Positions 1 through 9,455 of a DNA stretch of 64,000 nucleotides are shown here, piece after piece (within the stretch, counting starts at the first letter, position 1; each line of letters opens with the position of its first letter). A program made the translations under genes and the position numbers. The stretch covers positions 248,001-312,000 of the forward strand of contig NZ_JAROCC010000001.1 in the NCBI RefSeq assembly GCF_030433715.1, in the 5' to 3' direction. This DNA comes from Sporosarcina highlanderae. GTDB taxonomy: Bacteria; Bacillota; Bacilli; Bacillales_A; Planococcaceae. The notes under the pieces are model-generated. The model saw nothing but the letters and a program-made list of their open reading frames with translations, did no database searches and was not told the DNA's origin.

Positions 1-2
1 AG

Positions 3-152
3 GCAATAATTGCCATGAAACAAAAAAAGCAGGATCAATTCCAAACCGAAGTTAGGCTTGCAACAAAGAGCGCAGTCGGCATGCAGCGTTTTGTTCTGCA
101 TCATATGCTGAATCGGATGGCTGAAGGAGTTTTTTCAACGAAGGAGAAGTGA
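3..152 (+). CDS. C-terminal end of an unrecognised protein (cut by window edge)
   Basis: An open frame runs in from the left edge and stops at TGA 150-152, directly before a strong terminator. The visible 49 residues are basic and helical-looking (AIIAMKQKKQDQF at the start, VFSTKEK at the end) and show no motif I recognise. It points towards the next gene, so it converges with the small gene on the minus strand. The frame could in principle be chance, but the stop followed at once by a terminator supports a real gene end. Confidence 0.5.
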   Translation, partial: AIIAMKQKKQDQFQTEVRLATKSAVGMQRFVLHHMLNRMAEGVFSTKEK

Positions 153-164
153 ATTTGCCCTCTT

Positions 165-204
165 AATAAAAGAAAACCCATTATAAAATGGGTTTTCTTT
201 TATT
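165..204. terminator. Bidirectional rho-independent terminator
   Basis: A perfect 18-bp inverted repeat (165-182 with 187-204) around a 4-base loop, with a GGGTTTTCTTTTATT arm on either strand. It lies between two convergent gene ends and can serve both. Confidence 0.9.
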
Positions 205-211
205 ACTATAT

Positions 212-496
212 TTAACTGACAGTACTCACAAATAGTTTACCATCTAACAAAGAACATTCAAGCTGGCCTCGTGCTTCAAGATCCGTAACAACCGCTTCCA
301 TATACCATTGATTATTCCCATCCATTGTCGCTAACCGCACCAATGATCTGCTTACAAGTTCCTCAAATGAAATGATGCCGGCTTCACGAGTAATGGTAAG
401 AATCACCTTTTTCACCTTGTCATATCTGAATTTCACAATCGATGAACCCGCTTTACCGTTCGATTGCAAAAGTTCAAAGCTATCGTTATATCGCAT
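212..496 (-). CDS. Hypothetical 94-residue protein
   Basis: I do not recognise this family. The start at 496 was chosen because GGAAAGGTGAAG lies just upstream of ATG; an upstream in-frame ATG at 529 has no comparable ribosome binding site. The protein (MRYNDSFELL to FVSTVS) has a basic N-terminal third and a pattern of short helices followed by a strand pair (GQLECSLLDGKLFVS), reminiscent of a winged-helix fold, but no diagnostic residues are visible. It is a single gene between the shared terminator and the kbl terminator. Confidence 0.6.
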   Translation of the reverse strand: MRYNDSFELLQSNGKAGSSIVKFRYDKVKKVILTITREAGIISFEELVSRSLVRLATMDGNNQWYMEAVVTDLEARGQLECSLLDGKLFVSTVS

Positions 497-571
497 ACGC
501 TTCACCTTTCCGCATCTATTTCTATTCATCTATTACCCTTTGTGATCTATTTTAATCATTAGTTAAAGAAT

Positions 572-623
572 AAAAAAAACTGTCGTATCGGCAATCTTTC
601 ACCGATACAACAGTTATCTTTTT
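572..623 (-). terminator. Terminator of kbl
   Basis: Stem ACTGT-C-GTATCGG with CCGATAC-A-ACAGT around a short loop, followed on the minus strand by a T run at about 572-578. It lies immediately after the kbl stop. Confidence 0.8.
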
Positions 624-627
624 CTAA

Positions 628-1818
628 TTATGAAATTACGCCTAATTCCTTACCAACCTTTTCATAAATCGTCAATGCTTCATCAAGCATTTCTTTCGTG
701 TGAGCGGCAGTCGGCATATTGCGTACGCGGCCAGTGCCTTTTGCTACCGTCGGGAAAACGATTGATTTTGCGTAAACGCCTTCTTCAATCAGTCGTTTCG
801 AGAATTGCTGTGTCAGCTTCTCTTCACCGATGATACATGGTGTGATTGGAGTTTCGGATACGCCGATGTTGAATCCTAACTTTTTCAAGCCTTCCTTCAA
901 GTAATGGCCGTTCTCCCATAACTTATCATGTAGCTCAGTCGACTCCATGATTTTATCCAATGCGCCCATAATCGCTGCAACGTCGCCAGCCGGCATTGCT
1001 GTTGAGAATAAAAATGGTCGTGAGCGCACTTTCAACCAATCGATCAATTCCTGCGTTCCAGCAACATAACCGCCGACAACTCCGATTGCCTTCGACAATG
1101 TACCGATTTGGAAATCGATCTCCTTTTCAAGTCCGAAATGCTTCACCGTTCCTTTTCCTTTACCAAGCACGCCGGATCCATGCGCATCGTCAACATACGT
1201 TATCAAATCAAATTCCTTTGCGATTTCCACAATTTCAGGAAGCTTCGCAATATCGCCATCCATTGAGAACACACCATCCGTAATGTACATGACCTTGCCG
1301 TATTGGCCGGATTCGGTCGCTTCTTTCGCTTTCGCACGAAGGTCGTCCATATCCTGGTGGTTAACTCGGATGATTTTCGCACCAGATAGACGGCAGCCAT
1401 CAATGATTGATGCATGGTTTAATTCATCAGAAAGAATGGCGTCTTGTTTATTCATAACTGCGGAAATTGCCGCCATATTACAGTTGAAACCTGATTGATA
1501 AGAGATTGCCGCTTCCGTCCCTTTGAATTCCGCAAGTTTCTTCTCAAGCTCAACGTGGATATCAAGTGTACCATTAATTGTTCGTACCGCACCTGCGCCG
1601 ACACCGTATTTTTCTGTAGCTGCAATAGCAAGCTTCTTCAAATCCTCGTCAGTTGCTAAACCTAAGTAGTTGTTCGAGGATAGATTGATCAATTCTTTCC
1701 CTTTGATCTTAATAATCGGGCCATTTGGACCTTCCACAGGGTCGATAACATTGTAGAGGCCTTGGTCGCGTAATTCCTGCAAGTTTTCTTTTAAAAATGA
1801 TTCGAGGACTTTTGACAA
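628..1818 (-). CDS. kbl: Glycine C-acetyltransferase (2-amino-3-ketobutyrate CoA ligase)
   Basis: PLP-dependent alpha-oxoamine synthase that cleaves 2-amino-3-ketobutyrate with CoA to glycine and acetyl-CoA, the second step of threonine breakdown. Seen: the family signatures [10 protein letters not shown] near the N-terminus, VDDAHGSG (PLP-binding Asp and His) and the Schiff-base lysine in [16 protein letters not shown] start at 1818, preceded by GAAAGGAAG, gives 396 residues, the usual family length; starting at the ATG at 1905 would add 29 untypical residues and overlap the upstream gene. The partner threonine dehydrogenase (tdh) is not adjacent on the left and the upstream gene is unrelated, so kbl seems to stand alone here. 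8-amino-7-oxononanoate synthase (BioF) is the main alternative; length and N-terminal sequence favour Kbl. Confidence 0.92.
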   Translation of the reverse strand: MSKVLESFLKENLQELRDQGLYNVIDPVEGPNGPIIKIKGKELINLSSNNYLGLATDEDLKKLAIAATEKYGVGAGAVRTINGTLDIHVELEKKLAEFKGTEAAISYQSGFNCNMAAISAVMNKQDAILSDELNHASIIDGCRLSGAKIIRVNHQDMDDLRAKAKEATESGQYGKVMYITDGVFSMDGDIAKLPEIVEIAKEFDLITYVDDAHGSGVLGKGKGTVKHFGLEKEIDFQIGTLSKAIGVVGGYVAGTQELIDWLKVRSRPFLFSTAMPAGDVAAIMGALDKIMESTELHDKLWENGHYLKEGLKKLGFNIGVSETPITPCIIGEEKLTQQFSKRLIEEGVYAKSIVFPTVAKGTGRVRNMPTAAHTKEMLDEALTIYEKVGKELGVIS

Positions 1819-1889
1819 ATTGATCTTCCTTTCAAACGGGTTATGCCCCCATTTTAGCATATGAGGGCGTAACTCGCAGAACGAACTAG

Positions 1890-2972
1890 TTATTCGCCAA
1901 TCCACTCGGATAAAAGAAGTGCTTTTTCATCAAATTTTTTCCGCACAATCGCCTTATCCATTATTTGTCGTAACCTTCCCTCTACTTGCGCAAATGCATG
2001 CATATAGCCGGTGCCATCCATTATTTTTTCCTTATACCTTGCGCTTATTTCACGGATTTTTTCATCGGCCTCCGCGTTTTCCTCGCACATCGATACAAGG
2101 TCCAAGATTTCATCCGTCGGGCCATCTGGATCGTATTCATGGGGCTGGGTTGCGTCGAATAAACAAACCGACAATTCCGGCAATAAAACGAGATCCACGC
2201 TTTTCGGATCCAATCCACACCATCCATAGAGAACGTCGATTCCCCGCCGTTCCGCCTCTTTCCCAAGCGCCTTCAGCATTGTTGATTTCCCTGTTCCCGA
2301 CAATCCTTTCATGAGAATCCGACGCTTCATCTTATACGTGATGGATGGCAAAAAGTCGCGTGCCCCTCCAACGGATAACGATCCTGCTATCCGGTGAGAA
2401 ACTGTCGATTTTTTATGGAGTTTCATCGTCCCGAAAAGCTCCTTTTTCAATGACTCGATCATGTTCTCATGTTCCTTCCACATCATCCGATTGATATTCA
2501 CTTTCTCCCAATCATCGTGGATAAGCAATGCATTCTTCATAGATTGAAGCATTTTTGACAGCAATTCATCCGATTCTTGTGTGATCGCAATCATTTCATC
2601 CTTCTGCGCCACAAGTTTTTTTGTATCGAATGCATCATAGAAGCTAATGACGTGGTGCCGACCACCTAACTCCGTCGGTTCAAGTGCAACTGGGTGAGAT
2701 GCCTGTATGATAAATAAATTAAGATCTCTCACAAAAATGGCTTCCGTATTGTCCGGCTCCACCGGATCATTGAAACGATCTACATCATACCCCCGCTTTA
2801 GAAAATGTCCCGCAGCTTGTTTCAATAAATCAGATAGAGCGTTTGTCGGTGGCGCCTTTAAAAATATCGTCTTTTCAGCCGTGGTGATCAACGTCTCATA
2901 TTTATGTGCAATTCCGCGTCCCGTATAGGCTGTCCCCATGTATTCCGTGATTGTACCGTATATGATAACCAT
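1890..2972 (-). CDS. Two-domain P-loop ATPase (PRK06851-like)
   Basis: A 360-residue protein resembling the Bacillales family of tandem P-loop NTPases annotated as nucleotide kinase-like (PRK06851); its cellular role is unknown. Seen: an intact Walker [10 protein letters not shown], at residues 223-231, followed by [18 protein letters not shown] sequence. The equivalent spot in the N-terminal half reads [14 protein letters not shown] (residues 37-50), so the first P-loop has lost its Gly-Lys-Ser/Thr core while the rest of the domain is kept. The ATG at 2972 has AAAGGAAGG almost touching it, so the exact start is uncertain; ATG at residue 12 is an alternative. The 3' end overlaps the region upstream of kbl. 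Confidence 0.7.
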   Translation of the reverse strand: MVIIYGTITEYMGTAYTGRGIAHKYETLITTAEKTIFLKAPPTNALSDLLKQAAGHFLKRGYDVDRFNDPVEPDNTEAIFVRDLNLFIIQASHPVALEPTELGGRHHVISFYDAFDTKKLVAQKDEMIAITQESDELLSKMLQSMKNALLIHDDWEKVNINRMMWKEHENMIESLKKELFGTMKLHKKSTVSHRIAGSLSVGGARDFLPSITYKMKRRILMKGLSGTGKSTMLKALGKEAERRGIDVLYGWCGLDPKSVDLVLLPELSVCLFDATQPHEYDPDGPTDEILDLVSMCEENAEADEKIREISARYKEKIMDGTGYMHAFAQVEGRLRQIMDKAIVRKKFDEKALLLSEWIGE

Positions 2973-3021
2973 CCTTCCTTTCGGTTACTTGTTACATACG
3001 ACTACCATATGCCCAAAGAAT

Positions 3022-3053
3022 AAAAAAAAGCACGGCTTGTCTGCACGTGCTTT
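3022..3053 (-). terminator. Terminator after the YczE-like gene
   Basis: Stem AAAGCACG with CGTGCTTT and an 11-base loop, followed on the minus strand by an eight-base T run. Confidence 0.7.
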
Positions 3054-3072
3054 CAAAAGTTAGTTATTAAAT

Positions 3073-3858
3073 TTAATGCTTGCTTCCAACCGGCGTGTTA
3101 TTGAAATCAACCTGCTTTGGCTCAATTTCACCTTTTGGGGCAAGGGGACCGGGAGTTGGTTTGACCAACCCCATAATCTGTTCTTCATCCGCTTTCGCCA
3201 ACCTCGATAATAATTTCCGGCATTGCGGCAATGAATAATGAACGATTTGACCGATCAAGAGGGCGATGATGACCGTTCCGACCCCTACAGGTCCGCCCAA
3301 TAGCCAACCCGCAATCGCCACAATCACTTCAATCGATGTCCGCACTTTTTTAATGCTGATTCCAAGCTTTTCGGAAAAAATGAGCATCAGGCTATCACGA
3401 GGTCCGGCCCCTAAGTTAGGCGCAACATAAATACCGACACCGTATGCCATGACCCCAATCCCGAGCGTGAAAATGATCACTTGACCCGTCAACGTATTGA
3501 TGTCCGGAATCAGCCAATTGAATAAATCGATGAACATTCCAACAAGGAACAAATTCAGCCATGTACCAAGTTTCGTCCATTCTTTCAATACAACCGCAGT
3601 CGAAATGACGATGACCATACTTAAAATGATTCCCCAAGAGCCGATTGTCAATCCGAAATTCCGGTACAACCCGATATGCAGAACATCCCACGGGCCAACG
3701 CCAAGGCGTTGCCCTTTAATCGTCATCGTAATGCCTAACGATAAAATCATCATGCCGACAACGAAAAAGGCCCATCTCCATACCATTACTTTTCTCATCT
3801 GCATTCTTCTTTCCCAGCCATTCATATTTCGAATGGTATTTTTATTTATCTCAGTCAC
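3073..3858 (-). CDS. YczE/YyaS-type integral membrane protein
   Basis: A polytopic inner-membrane protein of the YczE family (COG2364). In Bacillus subtilis YczE is linked genetically to non-ribosomal/polyketide antibiotic production; biochemical function is unknown. Seen: five or so hydrophobic helices, the motif GPWDVLHIGL after the first helix and YVAPNLGAGPRDSLML in the middle, both typical of the family, and a hydrophilic C-terminal tail. The GTG start at 3858 overlaps the stop of ebsC (GTGA), suggesting translational coupling, but the best ribosome binding site (GGGAAAG) precedes an internal ATG about 19 codons in, so the true protein may start there. Confidence 0.8.
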   Translation of the reverse strand: MTEINKNTIRNMNGWERRMQMRKVMVWRWAFFVVGMMILSLGITMTIKGQRLGVGPWDVLHIGLYRNFGLTIGSWGIILSMVIVISTAVVLKEWTKLGTWLNLFLVGMFIDLFNWLIPDINTLTGQVIIFTLGIGVMAYGVGIYVAPNLGAGPRDSLMLIFSEKLGISIKKVRTSIEVIVAIAGWLLGGPVGVGTVIIALLIGQIVHYSLPQCRKLLSRLAKADEEQIMGLVKPTPGPLAPKGEIEPKQVDFNNTPVGSKH

Positions 3859-4337
3859 CCTTTAACAATATCCCTGAACGATGCGCCTACGACACGCGCG
3901 AGATCTGACGGAGCCAATTTCATCTGCAACCCAGGCTTTCCAGCACTGACAATGAAGTGATCAAGCTCTTCAGCAGACGCATCGATCACTGTCGGATACT
4001 TTTTCTTCATGCCAACTGCCGAACAGCCCCCGCGGACATAGCCTGTTTCCTTCGTCAAATCCTTTAACGGCAACATATCCAGCTTTTTGACACCTACGGC
4101 TTTCGCCGCCTTTTTCAAATCAAGTTCATCCGCTACCGGTACGACGAAAACGAATAATTCCCGCGGTGCTGCTTGCGTCACAAGCGTCTTGAACACTAAG
4201 TCCACCGCCTGCCCCGTCTTCTCCGCCACCGACACGCCATCCAACTGACCATCATTTATATCATATTCCATCAACTCGTGGGCGACCCGCTCCTGCTCCA
4301 ATATCCGCACCGCATTCGTCTTCTTCTGCTTCGCCAT
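3855..4337 (-). CDS. ebsC: Cys-tRNA(Pro)/Cys-tRNA(Cys) deacylase, YbaK/EbsC type
   Basis: A 160-residue YbaK/EbsC-family editing enzyme that hydrolyses mischarged Cys-tRNA(Pro) in the cytosol. Seen: the conserved blocks VFKTLVTQ, FVFVVPVADELDLKKAAKA and YVRGGCSAVGMKKKYPTVID, in the order and spacing of the family, and the C-terminal AGKPGLQMKLAPSDLARV segment. It overlaps the YczE-like gene by four bases and follows a repeat array rather than a normal promoter region. Confidence 0.9.
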   Translation of the reverse strand: MAKQKKTNAVRILEQERVAHELMEYDINDGQLDGVSVAEKTGQAVDLVFKTLVTQAAPRELFVFVVPVADELDLKKAAKAVGVKKLDMLPLKDLTKETGYVRGGCSAVGMKKKYPTVIDASAEELDHFIVSAGKPGLQMKLAPSDLARVVGASFRDIVKG

Positions 4338-4362
4338 TTCCCCACACCCTTCGGAAATAAAT

Positions 4363-4480
4363 CACGCATCCACTCATAAATCCCCGCATTCACGCATAAC
4401 CCACTACAATCACGCATAAATCCGCGTACTCACGCATAATCCACTACAATCACGCATAAATCCCCGCATTCACGCATAAT
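4363..4480. repeat. Tandem array, 20-bp period, core CACGCATAA
   Basis: Units start at 4371, 4391, 4411, 4431, 4451 and 4471, exactly 20 bp apart, with a further partial core at 4363. Each unit is C-A-C-G-C-A-T-A-A followed by 11 more variable bases that alternate between two forms (TCCCCGCATT-like and CCACTACAAT-like), so a 40-bp super-repeat is also visible. The array fills the gap between the topB stop (4482) and the ebsC start (4337). The same core recurs at 45301. Confidence 0.9.
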
Positions 4481-4481
4481 A

Positions 4482-6647
4482 TCACTTCTCAAACATCTTC
4501 CGGAGCGCATCGGCCATCGCCGTATTCACCGGCTCTTCCTGTTTCTTCATATACTTCTGCACATCACGTTTATCCGCCTTCTTGCCTCCCGAATTCGACC
4601 TGCGCTTTTCGAATGCGGAGAGCTTTTCACGATGTCCACATTTACATACGAAAATCCTTCCTTCGCCTTCCCCGCGCAATTCAAGTTTCTTCTTGCAATT
4701 CGGGCAGCGTGCATTCGTCAATTGGGAGACATTACGACGGTGACCGCATTCCCGGTCTTGACAGACTAACATTTTTCCACGTTTGCCATTCACCTCAAGC
4801 AACGGCTTGCCGCAATCCGGGCACATTTTCCCTGTGACATTGTCATGTCTGAACTTTTTATCATCGGTCTTTATCTCACTAACCGTCTTCTTCGAGAACG
4901 CCACCATGTCTTTCATGAAAGCCTCTTTTTTCATCTTCCCATTGGCGATTTTGGTCAAGCTTTGCTCCCATTCCGCAGTCAATGCAGGAGACTTCAAATC
5001 ATCCGGCACAAGCTCCAACAGCTGTCGCCCTTTCGAAGTCGTGTAAATGTCATTCCCTTTCTTCTCAATGACAAATGAGCTGAACAGCTTTTCGATAATG
5101 TCCGCACGGGTCGCAACTGTGCCTAATCCCCCTGTATCGCCAAGCGTTTTGATCAGATCTTTTGATTCCCCCGCCATGAACTGGGCAGGATTCTCCATCG
5201 CGGCTAACAATGTCCCTTCATTGAACCGCGCTAACGGTTTTGTTTGGCCTTCCGTCATGACGATTGCACGGATTTTCACATCTTCGCCTTTCGTGAAAGC
5301 AGGCAGGCGATCCGTGTCTTCCTCTTCTTCGTCGGTGGAATAAACCGCTTTCCATCCTTCATCCGTAACTGTCCGCCCTTTTGCCTTGAATAGTTCCCCG
5401 CCTACTTCAAGCTCTGCAGTCACTTGTTCATAGCGGAAAGGTCCGAAAAAGACAGCAAGGAACCGTTTTACAATCAAATCATACAAACGCTGTTCCTTAT
5501 CGGATAAGTTTTGGTAGATCGGTGTTTCCTCCGTCGGGATAATCGCATGGTGATCGGAAACCCGCTTATCGTCGATGACGCCTTTTTGCGGCTTCACCGC
5601 TCCCGAACGCAATAGGACATTGACCGATTTCCTATATGGTCCGATATCGACCGCTTTAATGCGTTCCTTCAACGTTCCTGCCATATCCGAAGTCAAATGC
5701 TTCGAATCTGTCCGTGGATATGTCACCGCTTTATGGCGTTCGTATAAGTTCTGCAACGTCGACAACGTTTCCTTCGCAGACCAGCTCCAACGTCTATGTG
5801 CTTCTTTTTGCAATTCCGTTAAATCGAATAGATAAGGGGCCGGTTGCTGTTTCGGTGTCGTTTTAACGTCTTTCACCTTGCCTGAATGAACCCCATCGAG
5901 ACGAGCCAGTAATTTCTCCACTGCCTCTTTATTGAAAGACAGCGTTTGCCCCGTTTTATCAGACCATGTAAACCGCGCTGTTTCCGTCAATGCTTGCAAG
6001 CCGTAATACGACTTCGGCTTGAACTCGCGTATCTGTCTTTCACGTTCTGCAATCATTGCAAGTGTCGGTGTCTGTACACGTCCTGTCGATAGTTGTGCAT
6101 TGTATTTCACTGTCAACGCGCGTGTCGCGTTTATCCCGACGACCCAGTCCGCTTCCGCCCGAGCGACCGCCGCTTCATACAAGTTTTCGTATTGGCGGCC
6201 GTCCTTCAAATTATTGAAACCGTCTTTGATCGCTTTATCTGTCACGGATGAAATCCAAAGACGCTTAACCGGCTTGCGGTTTTTCACCATTTCCAAAATC
6301 CATCGGGCAACAAGCTCCCCTTCACGTCCAGCATCCGTCGCGATGATGACTTCATTCACATCACTCCGCCGCAGCTGGGCCTTGACCGCATTGAATTGCT
6401 TCGATGTTTGCCTGATTGGCGTCAATTTGAACGGTTCTGGGATAATTGGCAAGTATTCCATTTTCCATTCCTTGTATTCATTGCCGTACCCTTCAGGATC
6501 CGCATGTGTCACGAGATGCCCTAACGCCCATGTGACGATATATTTTTGACCTTCCAAGAAGCCATTTCCTTTTTTATTACAGCCTAACACCCGCGCAATA
6601 TCCCTCGCCACGGATGGTTTTTCGGCCAATACAACTGATTTGGACAT
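4482..6647 (-). CDS. topB: DNA topoisomerase III
   Basis: Type IA topoisomerase that relaxes negatively supercoiled DNA and decatenates recombination or replication intermediates. Seen: N-terminal TOPRIM domain (VLAEKPSVARDIARVLG at residue 6, DAGREGE at about 105), the central domain with STGRVQTPTLA, the active-site tyrosine in TYPRTDSKHL at about 310, and two C-terminal zinc ribbons (CPDCGKPL..CQDREC and CPNCKKKL..CKCG) before a basic tail. At 721 residues it matches Bacillus TopB length. Translation starts at ATG with AAGGGGA upstream. Single gene. Confidence 0.95.
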   Translation of the reverse strand: MSKSVVLAEKPSVARDIARVLGCNKKGNGFLEGQKYIVTWALGHLVTHADPEGYGNEYKEWKMEYLPIIPEPFKLTPIRQTSKQFNAVKAQLRRSDVNEVIIATDAGREGELVARWILEMVKNRKPVKRLWISSVTDKAIKDGFNNLKDGRQYENLYEAAVARAEADWVVGINATRALTVKYNAQLSTGRVQTPTLAMIAERERQIREFKPKSYYGLQALTETARFTWSDKTGQTLSFNKEAVEKLLARLDGVHSGKVKDVKTTPKQQPAPYLFDLTELQKEAHRRWSWSAKETLSTLQNLYERHKAVTYPRTDSKHLTSDMAGTLKERIKAVDIGPYRKSVNVLLRSGAVKPQKGVIDDKRVSDHHAIIPTEETPIYQNLSDKEQRLYDLIVKRFLAVFFGPFRYEQVTAELEVGGELFKAKGRTVTDEGWKAVYSTDEEEEDTDRLPAFTKGEDVKIRAIVMTEGQTKPLARFNEGTLLAAMENPAQFMAGESKDLIKTLGDTGGLGTVATRADIIEKLFSSFVIEKKGNDIYTTSKGRQLLELVPDDLKSPALTAEWEQSLTKIANGKMKKEAFMKDMVAFSKKTVSEIKTDDKKFRHDNVTGKMCPDCGKPLLEVNGKRGKMLVCQDRECGHRRNVSQLTNARCPNCKKKLELRGEGEGRIFVCKCGHREKLSAFEKRRSNSGGKKADKRDVQKYMKKQEEPVNTAMADALRKMFEK

Positions 6648-6715
6648 TACTAAATCCCCTTTCTACTTACCCCGATTATACGTGAGAACCCTCTATACGT
6701 CATCGTAGGCGTATT

Positions 6716-6760
6716 AAAAAACCTGTCGCACCCCTTATAAAGGGCTACCGACAGGTTTTG
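6716..6760 (-). terminator. Terminator of the flavin reductase gene
   Basis: Stem AAAACCTGTCG (6718-6728) with CGACAGGTTTT (6749-6759), extended by an inner CCCTT/AAGGG helix; A/T tracts on both sides. It also shields the topB promoter. Confidence 0.85.
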
Positions 6761-6767
6761 ATTTATT

Positions 6768-7331
6768 TCAATCGTTATCCAAAGAATCTTTGCATAAATC
6801 TTTACTCATTTCTACATATCTACCGAAGACCCTTACCATTTCACGTAATCGATTATTCACATCTTCATCGATAATCGTATTGTCTCCGTCGAAATGCCCG
6901 TAATGCGTGTAAACATAATTGGGTGTCACAAGGGAACGGAAATAATCAAGGATTGGTTTCAATTGATTTTCAACAACAAGATGATGCTGGTGAGTGCCGC
7001 CATTTGCAACAATGGAAACCGGTTTATACCGCATGGCATGCGGATGAAGCATATCGAAAGCATTTTTCAACACACCTGGAATAGAACCTTGGAAAATGGG
7101 TGTGGAAATAATGTAACCATCTGCTTCAACAAATTTTCGCACCAATTTTTGCATATCCTCGTTATATTGTTCCAACGGACGGCCGTCTACGAATTGATGA
7201 TCATAATCCGCAAAATTCATCCGTTCGATTTCGTATTCATTACCCGTTTCTTTCATATACTTTTCGACCGCGTCGAGCACCGCGCCGGTTTTGCTCCCGA
7301 TAATGGTCCCGTCCACAAACAAAACTTTCAC
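6768..7331 (-). CDS. NAD(P)H-dependent FMN reductase family flavoprotein
   Basis: A 187-residue flavodoxin-fold reductase, probably using FMN and NAD(P)H; the physiological acceptor is not evident. Seen: the N-terminal beta-alpha-beta VKVLFVDGTIIGSKTGAVLD, the flavin-contact loop STPIFQGSIPGVLKNAFD typical of the NADPH-dependent FMN reductase family, and VSIVANGGTHQHH. The GTG at 7331 was chosen because AGGAGG sits six bases upstream; an ATG 15 codons earlier has none. It resembles Bacillus YwqN-like proteins. Single gene with its own terminator. Confidence 0.8.
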   Translation of the reverse strand: MKVLFVDGTIIGSKTGAVLDAVEKYMKETGNEYEIERMNFADYDHQFVDGRPLEQYNEDMQKLVRKFVEADGYIISTPIFQGSIPGVLKNAFDMLHPHAMRYKPVSIVANGGTHQHHLVVENQLKPILDYFRSLVTPNYVYTHYGHFDGDNTIIDEDVNNRLREMVRVFGRYVEMSKDLCKDSLDND

Positions 7332-7405
7332 AGGGCATCCTCCTTCAAAGCTGTTCTCCGTCCTTAATCGTACCATATAGATGGAGGCTTTTACCTAAAA
7401 CTAGC

Positions 7406-9340
7406 TTATTCGACTTTTTTCGTCGAGGCTGGGGCTGCGCCTGGAATATTCCGTTTTCCACCGGAAGGCTCTTCATTGAATTTCTCTTCCAATTGTTCAT
7501 ATGGGATTGAACTTTCCCCTGACCCCCCATCAAGCCGTTCCATGACACGCTCGATTGTCTTTGCAGGAGATGTCAGCGCGATAATTGCGTCTCCGGCAGC
7601 TGCTTGCAGCTCGACTTTCGGCGTGAAAAATTCAATCAATCCATCCGCACGCAAGATATATAGGAGGATCGACTTGTCATCACGTTCCCGTAAATATTGT
7701 GTATAACTATATTGTTTCGTAATCATCGTCTTCCGGATTACGTGCCCCGCATGCATCCGCTCCTCCAGACTATAAATTGAAATGGAAGGCGAAAAGAGTT
7801 TTTGACCACCTGCTATTTTGAATGTCTCCACATCTTGCCCAACATGGAAGGCAGTCTGGAATAAATGCTGTCGCCCTAAATCCGGTGCAAAATCCGCACA
7901 GATATGCGCGTTATACGTATCCACTTTCGTCATCGCAAGCATATATCGATAAGGCGTCAAATCCAAATGGTATTCAACCTGTTCAGAAAGGATATCCCCG
8001 ACATAATTAGGCAGTCCACGTTTTCTTGCCTCAGCTAGTGCTGCCCAGCCCTGATCGACAAGAAGGACTTCATTGCCTGTGTCCTTAATTGATTCAGCAA
8101 GCGCAGCAGAGAAACGTGCCCCTCCAATAATCGCAACGCCTGATTCATCTGTTGTCGTCAAATTCAATTTCTTTGCAAGGAACCCAATTGAAAAACCATG
8201 TAAAATAACCGTGAATAAGACGAGTGCAAATGTCAATGCAGTTAATAACTCGGCGTCTTCATAGCCATTTTCAAGGAGAATCGTTGCAAAATAACCGGAC
8301 ACCGTCAAAGCGACAATCCCTCTTGGCGCAATCCAGCCAATGAGCAACCTCTCACGATAATTGAGATCTGTCCCTATTGTGGAAATCCAAATTGATAATG
8401 GACGGACTACGAAAAGCATTGCAGCGACATACGTAATAATTGCCGGATTGAAAATTTCAATCAATATTTTCGGATCAAGTGAAGCAGTCAGCATGACGAA
8501 GATTCCCGAAATGAGAAGTACCGAAATATTCTCTTTGAAATGGCGCACATCATTCAGCGTCGTCAAGCGCATATTCGCCATTTTCATCCCCATTGCCGTT
8601 ACTGCAAGCAATCCGGTTTCATGCATGATTTCATCCGAGAAGACGAAAGTGAACAGGACAACGACAAAGAGAATCGGAGCTTTCAAATACTCCGGTATGC
8701 TTCCCCGCTCAAACGCATTTCCGATAATCAGGGCGGCAAGCCACCCGATGAATACGGCGAATGCGGAGGCTGCAAAGAATAATAATAGTGATTTCAGTGT
8801 AACTTCACTATTGATGAATTTAATGAATTCAAACGCAAAGACTGCAAGCAATGCGCCGAAAGGATCCACAACAATGCCTTCCCATTTCAATATTGCAGCA
8901 GGGCGCGGCTTCAGCTTCGCCTGCCTTAGCAATGGAAGGATGACGGTCGGACCCGTGACGATGAATAAACCACCGATTATAAAGGAAACTTCCCATGATA
9001 GTCCGGCCAAAAAATGCGCGGCAAGTGATCCGGCTATCCATGCGATGAAAGCGCCGATTGTCACAATCCTGCCGACCGGCTTGCTGAATCCTCTAATTTC
9101 CCTTACATCCAAATTCAAGCTGCCTTCAAATAAAATGATCGCAACCGCAAAAGTAATGATCGGCCCAAAAAGATCTCCCATCGTTTCCTGCGGATTGATC
9201 AAACCAAAAATCGGACCCACAAGCAGGCCTGCCACAGACATGACGACAATTGCAGGCAGTCTGTATTTCCACGCAACCCACTGCGAAAGGATCCCCAACA
9301 AAATGACAAGCATCAAGTCGAATAATAACGATTCGAACAC
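7406..9340 (-). CDS. CPA1-type cation/proton antiporter with C-terminal RCK domain
   Basis: Membrane antiporter exchanging Na+ or K+ for protons. Seen: about 12 hydrophobic helices over the first 390 residues with family motifs (LLVGPIFGLINPQ, LFEGSLNLD, TGPTVILPLLRQ, WIAPRGIVAL), then a Rossmann-like TrkA-N/RCK segment (GVAIIGGARFSAALAESI, residue about 400) and a TrkA-C-like end (LQAAAGDAIIALTSPAKTI). The RCK half suggests gating by a nucleotide or dinucleotide. Length 644 residues. The polar tail ends in a Lys/Pro-rich stretch. Ion preference cannot be told from sequence. Confidence 0.88.
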   Translation of the reverse strand: MFESLLFDLMLVILLGILSQWVAWKYRLPAIVVMSVAGLLVGPIFGLINPQETMGDLFGPIITFAVAIILFEGSLNLDVREIRGFSKPVGRIVTIGAFIAWIAGSLAAHFLAGLSWEVSFIIGGLFIVTGPTVILPLLRQAKLKPRPAAILKWEGIVVDPFGALLAVFAFEFIKFINSEVTLKSLLLFFAASAFAVFIGWLAALIIGNAFERGSIPEYLKAPILFVVVLFTFVFSDEIMHETGLLAVTAMGMKMANMRLTTLNDVRHFKENISVLLISGIFVMLTASLDPKILIEIFNPAIITYVAAMLFVVRPLSIWISTIGTDLNYRERLLIGWIAPRGIVALTVSGYFATILLENGYEDAELLTALTFALVLFTVILHGFSIGFLAKKLNLTTTDESGVAIIGGARFSAALAESIKDTGNEVLLVDQGWAALAEARKRGLPNYVGDILSEQVEYHLDLTPYRYMLAMTKVDTYNAHICADFAPDLGRQHLFQTAFHVGQDVETFKIAGGQKLFSPSISIYSLEERMHAGHVIRKTMITKQYSYTQYLRERDDKSILLYILRADGLIEFFTPKVELQAAAGDAIIALTSPAKTIERVMERLDGGSGESSIPYEQLEEKFNEEPSGGKRNIPGAAPASTKKVE

Positions 9341-9455
9341 GGAATTCCACCCCCGTCCTCCTAAGAATATGTGTTAGTTTACCACAATTCCACTTCCATT
9401 CCACACATTTGTACATAACTCCTTTTTTGGAATCATAGGGTTAAAAGAAGAGTAG

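Noticed and set aside
8361..9377. 338-codon frame antisense to the CPA1 antiporter
   Set aside because: It is a shadow of the antiporter's codon pattern; composition is low-complexity and no homology-like motif is seen.
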